From JAAYCI01 sp964369525 (GTDB taxonomy: Bacteria; Bacillota; Clostridia; Oscillospirales; Ruminococcaceae), in contig CAYJEW010000010.1 of NCBI GenBank assembly GCA_964369525.1, positions 1 through 49,652 of the forward strand: a DNA stretch of 49,652 nt, in the 5' to 3' direction. The notes under the pieces were generated by a model. It did not search any database. It worked only from the letters and a program-made list of their open reading frames with translations, and had not been told where the DNA came from. Position numbers and translations under genes: made by a program. Shown in pieces: positions 42,427-49,652 of the stretch. The stretch's first letter is position 1. Each line of letters opens with the position of its first letter.

Positions 42427-42942
42427 CTATATGGGCTTTACCTGCGGCAAATCCAGCTCTGCCGAAGTTTCGCGCCCAAACATTGACACCTTAACGTTTA
42501 CCTTGCCTGTGCCGGCATCTATGCTTTCAACAATGCCAACAAAGCCTTCAAGCGGCCCGTTTAAAACCTCTACGCTGTCGCCAACTGCATAGTCTACGCG
42601 GGTTTGGGTTTCTTCCACGCCCAGTGCGTCTACCTCGGCCTCGGTGAGCGGAACCGGCTTGCTGCTGGGGCCTACAAAGCCTGTAACACCGCGGGTGTTA
42701 CGCACAATGTACCAGCTGTCGTCTGTCATAACCATCTTCACAAGCACATAGCCCGGGAACAGCTTGCGCTCCACCATACGCTCTTTGCCGTCTTTAATAT
42801 CCGGCACAACCTCGGTGGGTACGCGCACCTCTTGGATAAGGTCTTGCAGGCGGCGGTTTTCGATGATTGTTGTGAGGTTTTGGGCTACCTTGTTTTCATA
42901 TCCTGAATAGGTATGCACTACATACCAGTGCCCTTGCTCCAT
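42427..42942 (-). CDS. nusG: Transcription termination/antitermination factor NusG
   Basis: The 171-aa protein has an N-terminal NGN domain (WYVVHTYSGYENKVAQNL, FPGYVLVKMVMTDDSWYIVRNTRGVTGFVG) and a C-terminal KOW domain (VGDSVEVLNGPLEGFVGIVESID). It controls RNA-polymerase pausing and couples to ribosomal S10 or Rho. It follows secE after 11 nt with AAAGGAG as ribosome site. Confidence 0.98.
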   Translation of the reverse strand: MEQGHWYVVHTYSGYENKVAQNLTTIIENRRLQDLIQEVRVPTEVVPDIKDGKERMVERKLFPGYVLVKMVMTDDSWYIVRNTRGVTGFVGPSSKPVPLTEAEVDALGVEETQTRVDYAVGDSVEVLNGPLEGFVGIVESIDAGTGKVNVKVSMFGRETSAELDLPQVKPI

Positions 42943-42953
42943 GAATATCTCCT

Positions 42954-43196
42954 TTACACAGCGGAAATGGCGCCAATGCCAAGCTCAAACAGCCAGTTAA
43001 ACAAAAGGTCTAGCCCGCCGATAATCAGCGCAGCTGCAATTACAAATACCATTACGATAAGGAAGTTGTTCCAAACTTGCTTACGGTTTGGCCATACAAC
43101 CTTTTTCATCTCGCCTTTTGTGTCGCGAAAATAGCGGCCAATACCGCTTAGTGTACGCTGCACAACATTCTGCTTCTTTTTTGCTTTTTCAGCCAA
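42954..43196 (-). CDS. secE: Preprotein translocase subunit SecE
   Basis: The 80-aa protein has an amphipathic segment (YFRDTKGEMKKVVWPNRKQVWNN) with the conserved VxWP motif and a single transmembrane helix (FLIVMVFVIAAALIIGGLDLLF). It stabilises SecY. Translation most likely starts at TTG 43196, eight bases after GGAG; the frame is open further upstream but without a usable ribosome site. Classic rpmG-secE-nusG order. Confidence 0.95.
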   Translation of the reverse strand: MAEKAKKKQNVVQRTLSGIGRYFRDTKGEMKKVVWPNRKQVWNNFLIVMVFVIAAALIIGGLDLLFNWLFELGIGAISAV

Positions 43197-43237
43197 CGCA
43201 AACACTCCTATCTGCCGTATGCACAATTATTTGTTTG

Positions 43238-43387
43238 TTATTTTGTTTCTTTGTGGGGGGTGTGCTTTTTGCAAAAACGGCAGTACTTTTTCATCTCTAG
43301 GCGCTCGGGGTCGTTCTTTTTGTTCTTCATTGTGTCGTAGTTGCGTTGCTTGCACTCGGTGCAGGCCAATGTCATTTTAACTCTCAT
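43238..43387 (-). CDS. rpmG: 50S ribosomal protein L33
   Basis: The 49-aa protein with two CxxC zinc-binding pairs (CTEC and CRFC) begins MRVKMTLACTECKQRNYDTMKN, the zinc-containing C+ form of L33. The ATG at 43387 has GGAGG nine bases upstream. It is the first gene of the secE-nusG-rplK-rplA unit. Confidence 0.96.
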   Translation of the reverse strand: MRVKMTLACTECKQRNYDTMKNKKNDPERLEMKKYCRFCKKHTPHKETK

Positions 43388-43495
43388 TTTTCGGTACCTC
43401 CATTGTTCGGTGAATAAACCTCCCTCTACGGTTTTGGTCTTTATTAAGTGCAGAAAAATGCGCACAAAAAAATAAACCTTCCGCGAGGTAAATAA

Positions 43496-43524
43496 ATAAT
43501 ATCATAACTGTGGGGCTGCGTCAA
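43496..43524 (-). promoter_or_regulatory. Promoter of rpmG-secE-nusG
   Basis: Minus strand TTGACG (43519-43524), 17-nt spacer ending in TGA, TATTAT (43496-43501). The leader of about 100 nt has a short ACCT / AGGT stem followed by T7, possibly an attenuator. Confidence 0.78.
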
Positions 43525-43564
43525 GCTTTTAGTTGGTATAGATATATTATAATATATTATGTGG

Positions 43565-43593
43565 TTGGCAAAAGCGCTATGGTTATGTATAAT
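43565..43593 (+). promoter_or_regulatory. Promoter of the gene at 43640
   Basis: TTGGCA (43565-43570), 17-nt spacer, TATAAT (43588-43593), 46 bp before the start codon. Confidence 0.8.
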
Positions 43594-43639
43594 ACAAAAG
43601 ACAGTATGCATTTTTAGCAAAAGTAGCCGGAGGGCTTTA

Positions 43640-44125
43640 ATGAATCTGCGTAAACGACAACTGCAAAAGATTGCCGCCGCGATAGTGCTTATTGCACTAT
43701 CGGCCATTGTGGCAACCTTTATTCACGATACGCTTTCGTTGCAGGTAATTGAAAGCTCACTGCCCGAGCTTTCGGTGATGTTTGAAAACGAGCAGATTTT
43801 ACCCGAAAAGCACATTCGGCGCGACAGCTACACCTGGAAAAACTTTTTTTGGCCCTCGCAAAGCGGCGGTGGGCTTGACCTTGAGGTGTGGCGAGAAATA
43901 GAGCCTGCCTGGGTACCGCCCGGCACGGAATTACAGCTTAACTTTACATTTGACCCACAGCATGTGCAGGTTGAAGTGGCGGCCGGCGAGAGCGAGTTTG
44001 TGGACCAGGGAAACAACCTGCTTGCCCCTACAACGCCAGGTGTGTACACCTATCGTGTATCTGCCTCTTGGGGGGATGAGCGCATAGTGCAATATTATTT
44101 CAGGGTTCGCATACCTGTGTGGTAA
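43640..44125 (+). CDS. Membrane-anchored extracytoplasmic protein of unknown function
   Basis: The 161-aa product has a basic N-terminus (MNLRKRQLQK), one signal-anchor helix (about 11-31, IAAAIVLIALSAIVATFI) and an outside domain. Its second half looks like an immunoglobulin-like beta sandwich (WVPPGTELQLNFTFDPQHVQVEV ... APTTPGVYTYRVSASWGDERIVQYYFRV). No lipobox. The start has GGAGG, a strong promoter lies upstream and a terminator downstream, so it is expressed alone. It might bind cell-wall or protein partners. Confidence 0.8.
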   Translation: MNLRKRQLQKIAAAIVLIALSAIVATFIHDTLSLQVIESSLPELSVMFENEQILPEKHIRRDSYTWKNFFWPSQSGGGLDLEVWREIEPAWVPPGTELQLNFTFDPQHVQVEVAAGESEFVDQGNNLLAPTTPGVYTYRVSASWGDERIVQYYFRVRIPVW

Positions 44126-44136
44126 TTTTTTAAGCA

Positions 44137-44168
44137 GCATGCCGCCTGCCATGCGGCATGCATTTTTA
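44137..44168 (+). terminator. Intrinsic terminator
   Basis: Stem GCATGCCGC / GCGGCATGC with a short loop followed by ATTTTTATTT, just after the gene at 43640-44125. Confidence 0.82.
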
Positions 44169-44219
44169 TTTACATCAGCGGCTGTTGCCGCAATTCTAAG
44201 CAATATAACAGGAGCTTTT

Positions 44220-45329
44220 ATGCAATTTAATTTTACAGCACCGTGCTATTTTGGGCTTGAGAAAGCCGCCGCATTTGACTTTAAGCGCATTGGCGCACAG
44301 AACATTAGCATTACCGATGGGCGTATTGCCTTTAGCGGAGACGAAACCATTTTGGCCGACGCAAATATCTGGAGCCGCTGCGCAGAGCGGGTGCTAATTC
44401 TTTTAGCCACCTTCCCTGCCACCACGTTTGATGAGCTGTTTGACGGGGTGTTTGCGCTACCGTGGGAAGAATATATCCCAAAAAACGGAAAGTTTCCCGT
44501 TAAAGGTTCTAGCCTGTCCAGCACATTATCCAGCGTACCTGCCTGCCAGAGCATTGTGAAAAAAGCTGTGGTAGAGCGGCTGCGAAAAGGACACGGCGTG
44601 CAATTTTTGCCAGAGCGTGGCGAGGGGTATCAAATTAGGTTTTCGCTACGCAAAGACGTGGCCGAGGTGTTTTTGGATACATCAGGTGATGGACTGCACA
44701 AGCGCGGATACCGCCGAACAGCCGGCGCTGCCCCACTAAAAGAAACGCTTGCTGCGGCTATGGCCGACTTTGCAATGGTTCGGCGCGACAGCCATGTGCA
44801 GGACCCTTTTTGCGGTAGCGGCACGCTGATTATTGAAGCTGCATTAAAAGCAAAAAATATTGCACCCGGCTTAAAACGCAGTTTTGCGGCAGAGCATTAT
44901 GAATTTTTAAAGGGCGGGCTTTTTGAAGAACGGCGCGAAGCTGCAAAAGCTGAGATTAGGGCAGACGCTGCATTTGTGGGCGAAGGGTTTGACATTGACC
45001 CTACTGCAATTAGCCTTGCAACCGCCAACGCAAAGCTTGCGGGTGTGGGCGGCTGCTGCAGATTTAAACAGGCCGATGCAAAGAATTTTACCTATGCCAA
45101 AGGTGCAACCGTGTTGACCAACCCGCCTTACGGCGAGAGGCTGCTAAGCGAGGCCGAGGCCGCAGCGCTTGGCAAGATGTTTGGGCAAACATTGGCAAAG
45201 CAGGCGCCATATATAGCACATATAATATCGGGCGACACATCGTTTGAGATAAACTTTGGGCGCAAGGCAAGCAAGCGGCGCAAGGTTTACAACGGCATGT
45301 TGCCCTGCCAGGTGTACATGTATTTGTAG
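44220..45329 (+). CDS. THUMP-domain 23S rRNA (guanine-N2) methyltransferase, RlmL/YpsC type
   Basis: The 369-aa protein has an N-terminal ferredoxin-like/THUMP RNA-binding region (about 1-160, with NIWSRCAERVLILLATFPATTFDELFDGV). The SAM-dependent methyltransferase domain has DPFCGSGTLIIEAALKAKNIAPG (motif I region), FDIDPTAISLATANAK and the catalytic NPPYGERL. It should make m2G in 23S rRNA (E. coli position 2445 equivalent). The ATG at 44220 has AGGAG upstream. Confidence 0.93.
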   Translation: MQFNFTAPCYFGLEKAAAFDFKRIGAQNISITDGRIAFSGDETILADANIWSRCAERVLILLATFPATTFDELFDGVFALPWEEYIPKNGKFPVKGSSLSSTLSSVPACQSIVKKAVVERLRKGHGVQFLPERGEGYQIRFSLRKDVAEVFLDTSGDGLHKRGYRRTAGAAPLKETLAAAMADFAMVRRDSHVQDPFCGSGTLIIEAALKAKNIAPGLKRSFAAEHYEFLKGGLFEERREAAKAEIRADAAFVGEGFDIDPTAISLATANAKLAGVGGCCRFKQADAKNFTYAKGATVLTNPPYGERLLSEAEAAALGKMFGQTLAKQAPYIAHIISGDTSFEINFGRKASKRRKVYNGMLPCQVYMYL

Positions 45330-45385
45330 TAGCTGTTGATTTAAAACAATCGGTGCTGATCAGATGTTAATTTGAAGCATCAATT

Positions 45386-45423
45386 TAAAAAGTAGGGCAG
45401 AATGATTTCTGCCCTACTTTTTT
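45386..45423. terminator. Bidirectional terminator between convergent genes
   Basis: Perfect inverted repeat AAAAAGTAGGGCAGAA / TTCTGCCCTACTTTTT with a tiny loop. It serves the methyltransferase gene and the AT-hook gene. Confidence 0.9.
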
Positions 45424-45428
45424 GTTTG

Positions 45429-47147
45429 TTATTCAGCCTCCGGATTTTTGGGAGGGCGGCCACGAGGGCGCTTTGGTTGGTTGAGTTCTTCCGGGTCTTT
45501 AGGTTTGGGCGGACGACCACGAGGACGTTTGGGCTGGTTAAGTTCTTCCGGGTCTTTGGGTTTTGGCGGGCGACCACGCGGGCGTTTAGGCTGGTTTAAC
45601 TCTTCCGGCGTGCGCTGTATTGGTGGGCGGCCGCGTGGGCGAGCCGGCATAGCCGGGTGCCCTGCATCGGCAGATGCAGACGGCGCAGAGGCTGTGCCCT
45701 GTGCCGCAGCGGCCGCAGTTGGTTGCTGTGATGGTGCTTGGGCCGCTAGAGGGGCAGTTCTTGTAGTTAGCGGCGACCCTTGCCTGCGAGGCGAAAATGA
45801 AGGTGCCGGTTTTGTAGCAATATCCGCGCCGGAAACTGCCGGAATTTGGGCTGTGTTGCTAACGTAGGACATGTCTCCCGGTAGCTTTTTGCTGCCGTCT
45901 TTTTTCCATGCGTCGGGCAGTTTTGCGGGCGCATATGCCCACCCCGAAGTTGTAGTCTTGCTTGGCTCACCCATGCCGCTTCTTGTTCTGGCAGCGGTAG
46001 CCTGGGTAGCTGCTTGCCTGCGCTCGGAAGTTACCGCAGGTGTAACCGCTGTGTGCTGTGCTGTATTGCCTGCCTCAGCAAGTTTGTTTGATATAATAGC
46101 GCTTAGCGTTTCGGTTGTAAACTCGGTGGTTTCGGTTGGCCTATTATGGCTTAGCTGCGGCGCCGCCGACTGACGCACCTGCATCTTGTCCCAAATACTC
46201 TCGCCTTGTTGCGGTGCTGGCGGCTCTTGGGGTAGCGGCGTTGCCGGTGGCGGTGGCGCACTGGCAGCAACATGAACCTGCGCCTCGGTTATTGCTGCAA
46301 TTGCTTGGGTATTAAATGCAGGCAGGTTTTCGGTGTCTATAGCCGAAAATGCTTGTGTGCGGGCTGCAGTTTGGGCCGCTTTTCTGCGTGCAAGCGCAAT
46401 TGCTTCGGCTTGCTTGCGTGCGCTGGCAATCGCCTGTGCCTTTCGGGCGGCTGCCTCTTCGGCTGCAATTCGTTCTTTTTCATCAGCCTCATGCACAGAC
46501 TGACGGTGGGCCTTTTCGCCTTCTTCCAGCTGGCTTTGCGTTTCTTCGGCCGCACGGCGCAGCGCCTCGGCCTCGGCTAAGGCTATGCGCTTTTCTTCTT
46601 CATTTTGCTCGGCAAGTGCTCGCGCACGCGCCTCTTCTTCAGCCGCTGCAATGCTTTTGGCTTTGGCCTCTGTTTCGGCCAGCTGGCTCTCAACAGCTTC
46701 TTCCTCCTGCCTTCTGACAGCGGCTTGTTCTTCTGCTATCTTGGCCTCATGCTCTTCCTGCTTGCGTATTGAGCGCTCTTGACGAGCTGCTTTTTTAGCA
46801 TCTTTCTTTGATTGCTTTTGTTTTGCTGCTGTTTTTTTCTCTTTGGGTGGCGCTGCAGCTGCGGCATCGGCACGTTTTTGGCGCTGAACTTCTTTGTTTA
46901 ATAGTTTTTCAATGCTTTTTTCGCTAAGATTTTCTTCGTCTAGCCTGTGCATGCGCATTGCGTCTGCTATAGAGCTTACCATAAAATAAAGGGTGAACAG
47001 CATTAAAACCCCTACACAGCCACACAAAAGCCAGGTAACCGCCTGCCCAAAAAACAGCTGGTTGTTAAGCAAAATTATAATGAAGAAAGCCAGTACCAAT
47101 AAGATGGCTAGGCTACTTGCTAATATAATGATGATCTTCTTTGCCAA
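45429..47147 (-). CDS. Two-helix membrane protein with long coiled coil and four C-terminal AT-hook motifs
   Basis: The 572-aa protein has two hydrophobic helices (about 3-27 and 34-58), then a very long charged Ala/Glu/Lys/Arg coiled coil (about 80-265) and a Pro/Ala/Thr-rich, probably disordered part (about 275-500). It ends in four units of the AT-hook type RPRGRPP (about 503, 522, 541 and 560) spaced by 19 residues with the linker PEELNQPK. Both termini of the helix hairpin should face the cytoplasm. I infer a tether between membrane and AT-rich DNA, for example for nucleoid positioning or chromosome segregation. The start TTG 47147 has GGAG at 8 nt; GTG 47156 is too close to it. It follows upp in the tsaE-tsaB-rpiB-upp series. 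Confidence 0.8.
   Translation of the reverse strand: MAKKIIIILASSLAILLVLAFFIIILLNNQLFFGQAVTWLLCGCVGVLMLFTLYFMVSSIADAMRMHRLDEENLSEKSIEKLLNKEVQRQKRADAAAAAPPKEKKTAAKQKQSKKDAKKAARQERSIRKQEEHEAKIAEEQAAVRRQEEEAVESQLAETEAKAKSIAAAEEEARARALAEQNEEEKRIALAEAEALRRAAEETQSQLEEGEKAHRQSVHEADEKERIAAEEAAARKAQAIASARKQAEAIALARRKAAQTAARTQAFSAIDTENLPAFNTQAIAAITEAQVHVAASAPPPPATPLPQEPPAPQQGESIWDKMQVRQSAAPQLSHNRPTETTEFTTETLSAIISNKLAEAGNTAQHTAVTPAVTSERRQAATQATAARTRSGMGEPSKTTTSGWAYAPAKLPDAWKKDGSKKLPGDMSYVSNTAQIPAVSGADIATKPAPSFSPRRQGSPLTTRTAPLAAQAPSQQPTAAAAAQGTASAPSASADAGHPAMPARPRGRPPIQRTPEELNQPKRPRGRPPKPKDPEELNQPKRPRGRPPKPKDPEELNQPKRPRGRPPKNPEAE
45432..45641 (-). repeat. In-frame 57-bp tandem repeats encoding AT-hook units
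   Basis: Three full 57-bp units (45585-45641, 45528-45584, 45471-45527) and a partial fourth (45432-45470). Units 2 and 3 encode the same 19 residues but differ at several synonymous positions, so the repeat is not a very recent slippage product and the protein sequence appears to be kept by selection. Confidence 0.92.
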
Positions 47148-47199
47148 AAAATACACTCCGTTTCAGATTGGATGTATATGCGAGGGGTCGCAATTGTTT

Positions 47200-47832
47200 T
47201 TAATTTGTGCCAAAGATGCGGTCGCCTGCGTCGCCAAGGCCGGGAAGGATGTATCCGTGTTCGTTTAAACCTTCATCCAGCGCAGCTACAAAAATTTGTA
47301 CATCGGGGCAGCTGGCCTGAATACGCTGTAGCCCCTGCGGTGCCGCAACAATGCTGATAAGCTTAATGTTTACTGCGCCGTTACGCTTAAGCAGTGCTAC
47401 TGCGTCGACCGCCGAGCCGCCTGTGGCAAGCATTGGGTCGAGCAAAAACACATCTCTTTGGGCGATATCCGACGGTAGTTTGCAGTAATATTCCACGGCT
47501 TTTAGCGTGTCGTGGTCACGATAGAGGCCAATATGACCTACCTTTGCCGCCGGCATAACCGCCAACATACCATCTAACATTCCAAGGCCTGCACGTAAAA
47601 TTGGAACAAGCACAGGGCTACCTGTGGCTAATACCTGCACAGTTGTTTCGGCAAGCGGGGTTTGTACCTGCTGGGGTTTTGTATCCAATGTACGGGTAGC
47701 TTCGTAGCACAGCAGCATGGCAAGCTCGCTTACCAGCTGTTTAAAATCTTTGCCTTTGGTATTCTTATCACGCAACAGCGCCATTTTATGTTGCACTAGC
47801 GGATGCTCGCTTAAAATAACAGGGGTTTGCAT
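47200..47832 (-). CDS. upp: Uracil phosphoribosyltransferase
   Basis: The 210-aa salvage enzyme converts uracil and PRPP to UMP. It has the VPILRAGLGMLDGM motif, the PRPP-binding loop LLDPMLATGGSAVDAV and the C-terminal uracil-binding EHGYILPGLGDAGDRIFGT. The ribosome site is AAGAGG. It lies 11 nt after rpiB, so the two are probably co-transcribed. Confidence 0.97.
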   Translation of the reverse strand: MQTPVILSEHPLVQHKMALLRDKNTKGKDFKQLVSELAMLLCYEATRTLDTKPQQVQTPLAETTVQVLATGSPVLVPILRAGLGMLDGMLAVMPAAKVGHIGLYRDHDTLKAVEYYCKLPSDIAQRDVFLLDPMLATGGSAVDAVALLKRNGAVNIKLISIVAAPQGLQRIQASCPDVQIFVAALDEGLNEHGYILPGLGDAGDRIFGTN

Positions 47833-47843
47833 GGTTGCACCTC

Positions 47844-48293
47844 TTAGCCTTGCTGCTCCAGCGCTGTGATTTTATCGTTACGAAGCTGGTATACCCCGCC
47901 TTCGAATTCGGTTTGCAAAAACAGGTCTACCAGCACCTCGGCAAGGCCTATGCCCAGCACCCTGCCACCAAGGCACAATACGTTGGCATTATTGTGGCGG
48001 CGGGTAAGCTCTGCTGTAAAAGCGTCGGAACAACAGCAGGCACGAATGCCGTTAATTTTATTTGCTGCCATCGACATGGCAGCGCCTGTACCGCAAAAAA
48101 GCAGTGCACAGTCACATTCGCCGTTTGCTACTGCCCTGCTGGCAGGTACGGCATAGTCTACCGCGTCGGTGCGCTCTGGGGTGGTTGTGCCAAAATCTTT
48201 ACAGGTGTAGCCTTTTTGTTGTAGGTAATCTAAAATGTGGTTTTTTAGTTGTAGCCCTGCATGGTCGCTTGCAAGTGCAATAGTTTTAAACAT
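47844..48293 (-). CDS. rpiB: Ribose-5-phosphate isomerase B
   Basis: The 149-aa protein begins IALASDHAGLQLK and has the active-site cysteine region CALLFCGTGAAMSMAANKINGIRAC and the HNNANVLCLGGRVLG segment. It interconverts ribulose- and ribose-5-phosphate, feeding PRPP synthesis, which fits the adjacent upp. The ATG at 48293 gives the normal family length; the longer open frame reaches into tsaB. Confidence 0.95.
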   Translation of the reverse strand: MFKTIALASDHAGLQLKNHILDYLQQKGYTCKDFGTTTPERTDAVDYAVPASRAVANGECDCALLFCGTGAAMSMAANKINGIRACCCSDAFTAELTRRHNNANVLCLGGRVLGIGLAEVLVDLFLQTEFEGGVYQLRNDKITALEQQG

Positions 48294-48303
48294 ATATGTC
48301 ACC

Positions 48304-49014
48304 TTAATTATTAGGTTGAGTTTCGGTTTTGGCCATGCGCTCGCGCTCGGCTTGAGAGAGGCGAATATACTGCGGGCGCACATCTCTTGCATCTTGCAGT
48401 ATGCCCATGTTTTGATGCGCTACCAGCGCCGCACCTACAGCTGCATTTAAATAGGTATTTCCACACTGCTGTGGAGCTTTTAGGCAATGAGTAAAAGTAT
48501 TATAACATATTTCGGCGCCGTCTCCAACAAAAAAAAGTGGCATTTCAAAAAAAGTTGCCTGTTCTTGAACGTTTTTGGCGGGGCCGGCGCTGTCTTCGGT
48601 AAGGCGGCGCACACCATTTTTTGTGCAAAATGCCGCCCAGTATACCTCGCTACGGCGTGCGTCGAGCGCCGGCACAACCGTGCCTATAATGTTTTTCGCC
48701 TGCGCCGCGTAGGCCAGCGCTTGCAGGGTGGACACCGCCGCAACCTTTGTGCCATATGGCAGGGCAAGCCCTTTTACCAGCGCCATGCCTATGCGCAGGC
48801 CTGTAAAACTGCCAGGGCCTGCACACAGCGCATATGCGCTTATCTGTTGCGGCAACACGCCACATGTTTGCAGAGCCTGCTCTATAAGCGCCATTAATGT
48901 TTCGGAGTGGGTGGCGCCCGGCAATAGCTGCTTTTCAAACAGCACATTGCCGCCCTGCATAAGGCATACCCCTGCTGCGCGGCTGTGGGTGTCTACCCCT
49001 AATATAATGCTCAA
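48304..49014 (-). CDS. tsaB: tRNA t6A biosynthesis protein TsaB
   Basis: The 236-aa protein has the ASKHA-fold start ILGVDTHSRAAGVCLM and the ALCAGPGSFTGLRIGMALVKGLAL segment typical of TsaB (YeaZ). It scaffolds TsaD and TsaE in threonylcarbamoyl transfer to A37 of ANN-decoding tRNAs. It overlaps tsaE by 4 nt (ATGA), so translation is coupled. tsaD is not in this window. Confidence 0.95.
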   Translation of the reverse strand: MSIILGVDTHSRAAGVCLMQGGNVLFEKQLLPGATHSETLMALIEQALQTCGVLPQQISAYALCAGPGSFTGLRIGMALVKGLALPYGTKVAAVSTLQALAYAAQAKNIIGTVVPALDARRSEVYWAAFCTKNGVRRLTEDSAGPAKNVQEQATFFEMPLFFVGDGAEICYNTFTHCLKAPQQCGNTYLNAAVGAALVAHQNMGILQDARDVRPQYIRLSQAERERMAKTETQPNN

Positions 49015-49436
49015 GCGCCGTCCACCTCCTCTATGGTTATGCTACGGGTGGTTTGCCCCAGCGTTTCTATGCTAACCCGTATAAACGGCGGTTGTAGCAG
49101 GTGGGCCACATTTTCGCCCCACTCCAGCGCTACAACAGCGCCCTGCTCTAAATAGTCGTAAAACCCTGCTGTTTCAAGGTCTTCCTCGCTTGAGATGCGG
49201 TAGGCATCGAAATGAGCCATGGGAATTGGCCCACGGTACAGCTGGGCTATTGCAAACGTGGGACTGCTGGCGGCGTCTATACAACCAAGGCCCTCGGCGA
49301 GGCCTCTGCAAAATGTGGTTTTGCCTGCGCCAAGCCCGCCCGAAAACACCACAAGACTACCCGGCTTTAGCCGCCGGGCCAGGCTATGCCCTATTGCCAT
49401 GGTCTGCTGCGGGCTGTTTGTGGTGTGGGTTTGCAT
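49011..49436 (-). CDS. tsaE: tRNA t6A biosynthesis ATPase TsaE
   Basis: The 141-aa P-loop ATPase has Walker A SGGLGAGKTTFCRGLAEGLG, SSPTFAIAQLY and HFDAYRISSEEDLE, all typical of TsaE (YjeE). It resets the TsaBD complex. The ATG at 49436 has GGAGG at good spacing; frame-open sequence upstream to 49508 is not conserved in character. It is the first gene of the tsaE-tsaB-rpiB-upp-AT-hook series. Confidence 0.95.
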   Translation of the reverse strand: MQTHTTNSPQQTMAIGHSLARRLKPGSLVVFSGGLGAGKTTFCRGLAEGLGCIDAASSPTFAIAQLYRGPIPMAHFDAYRISSEEDLETAGFYDYLEQGAVVALEWGENVAHLLQPPFIRVSIETLGQTTRSITIEEVDGA

Positions 49437-49479
49437 GGTGTGCCTCCGCTTTGATTTTTGCTGATAATTTGCACATACA

Positions 49480-49508
49480 ATTTTAGCAAGTTGGCTTTCA
49501 AAAATCAA
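49480..49508 (-). promoter_or_regulatory. Candidate promoter of the tsaE operon
   Basis: Minus strand TTGATT (49503-49508), 17-nt spacer, TAAAAT (49480-49485), 44 bp before tsaE. Nothing else recognisable was seen up to the window end. Confidence 0.5.
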
Positions 49509-49652
49509 ACAAGCAGGAATTTAAGCGTTATTTTAAGGGTTTTGCAGAATATTGAAGATATTTTTTGTAGTTTTATGGCGTGCAATGTTTTCAATTGAGC
49601 GCCGGTGTGATAAACTATATGCTAACGATATTATGCGCCGACAAGTATAAAC

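Noticed and set aside
45432..45641. Regular 57-bp repeats as a CRISPR-like array
   Set aside because: The units are contiguous, in frame and encode protein repeats; there are no unique spacers.

Overview
The window looks like a piece of a draft chromosome of a Gram-positive Firmicute of the class Clostridia, probably close to the Oscillospirales/Ruminococcaceae. The evidence is a T-box upstream of pheST, an L10 leader, the Firmicute genes yebC, mrnC and ireB, paired YmfF/YmfH-type M16 peptidases, an Lgt/VanY envelope set, and no outer-membrane genes. Two runs of exactly 10 N (18941-18950 and 32915-32924) point to scaffold joins, as in a metagenome or draft assembly.

Layout. 0.1-5.6 kb (minus): zinc-ribbon/PASTA pseudokinase, yebC, mrnC, obgE, rpmA, rplU. 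5.6-10.7 kb (minus): a small membrane protein, lgt, two M16 peptidases and a VanY-like carboxypeptidase. 10.8-11.5 kb (plus): an isolated unknown gene. 11.6-15.6 kb (minus): pheB-like ACT gene, hom, thrB and lysC, behind a good promoter with a perfect palindrome at the expected transcription start. 15.7-16.9 kb: cca.

17.1-31.7 kb (minus) is an AT-rich surface-polysaccharide island. It encodes a Wzm/Wzt-type ABC exporter, eight glycosyltransferases (three pairs are visibly paralogous, and one pair shares a perfect 435-bp repeat) and an amino-sugar module (VioA-like aminotransferase, WbqC protein, short DegT-like protein, GNAT). Ordinary chromosomal genes resume abruptly on both sides.

32.1-39.9 kb: murC, a membrane-anchored HTH protein, acpS, a T-box followed by pheST, ireB, a small unknown gene, and an ECF-transporter S component behind a potentially structured leader. 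40.0-43.4 kb (minus): the rpmG-secE-nusG-rplK-rplA-[L10 leader]-rplJ-rplL block, not followed by rpoB. 43.6-45.3 kb (plus): a membrane-anchored unknown protein and an RlmL-type methyltransferase. 45.4-49.4 kb (minus): tsaE, tsaB, rpiB, upp, and a large membrane protein with a long coiled coil and four C-terminal AT-hook repeats.

The least ordinary items are the membrane-anchored AT-hook protein, the PASTA pseudokinase, the modular glycosyltransferase pair, the internal aspartokinase start, the palindromic operator of the threonine operon, and an L27 without the cleavable N-terminus usual for Firmicutes. No tRNA, rRNA, insertion sequence, prophage or CRISPR array was recognised.
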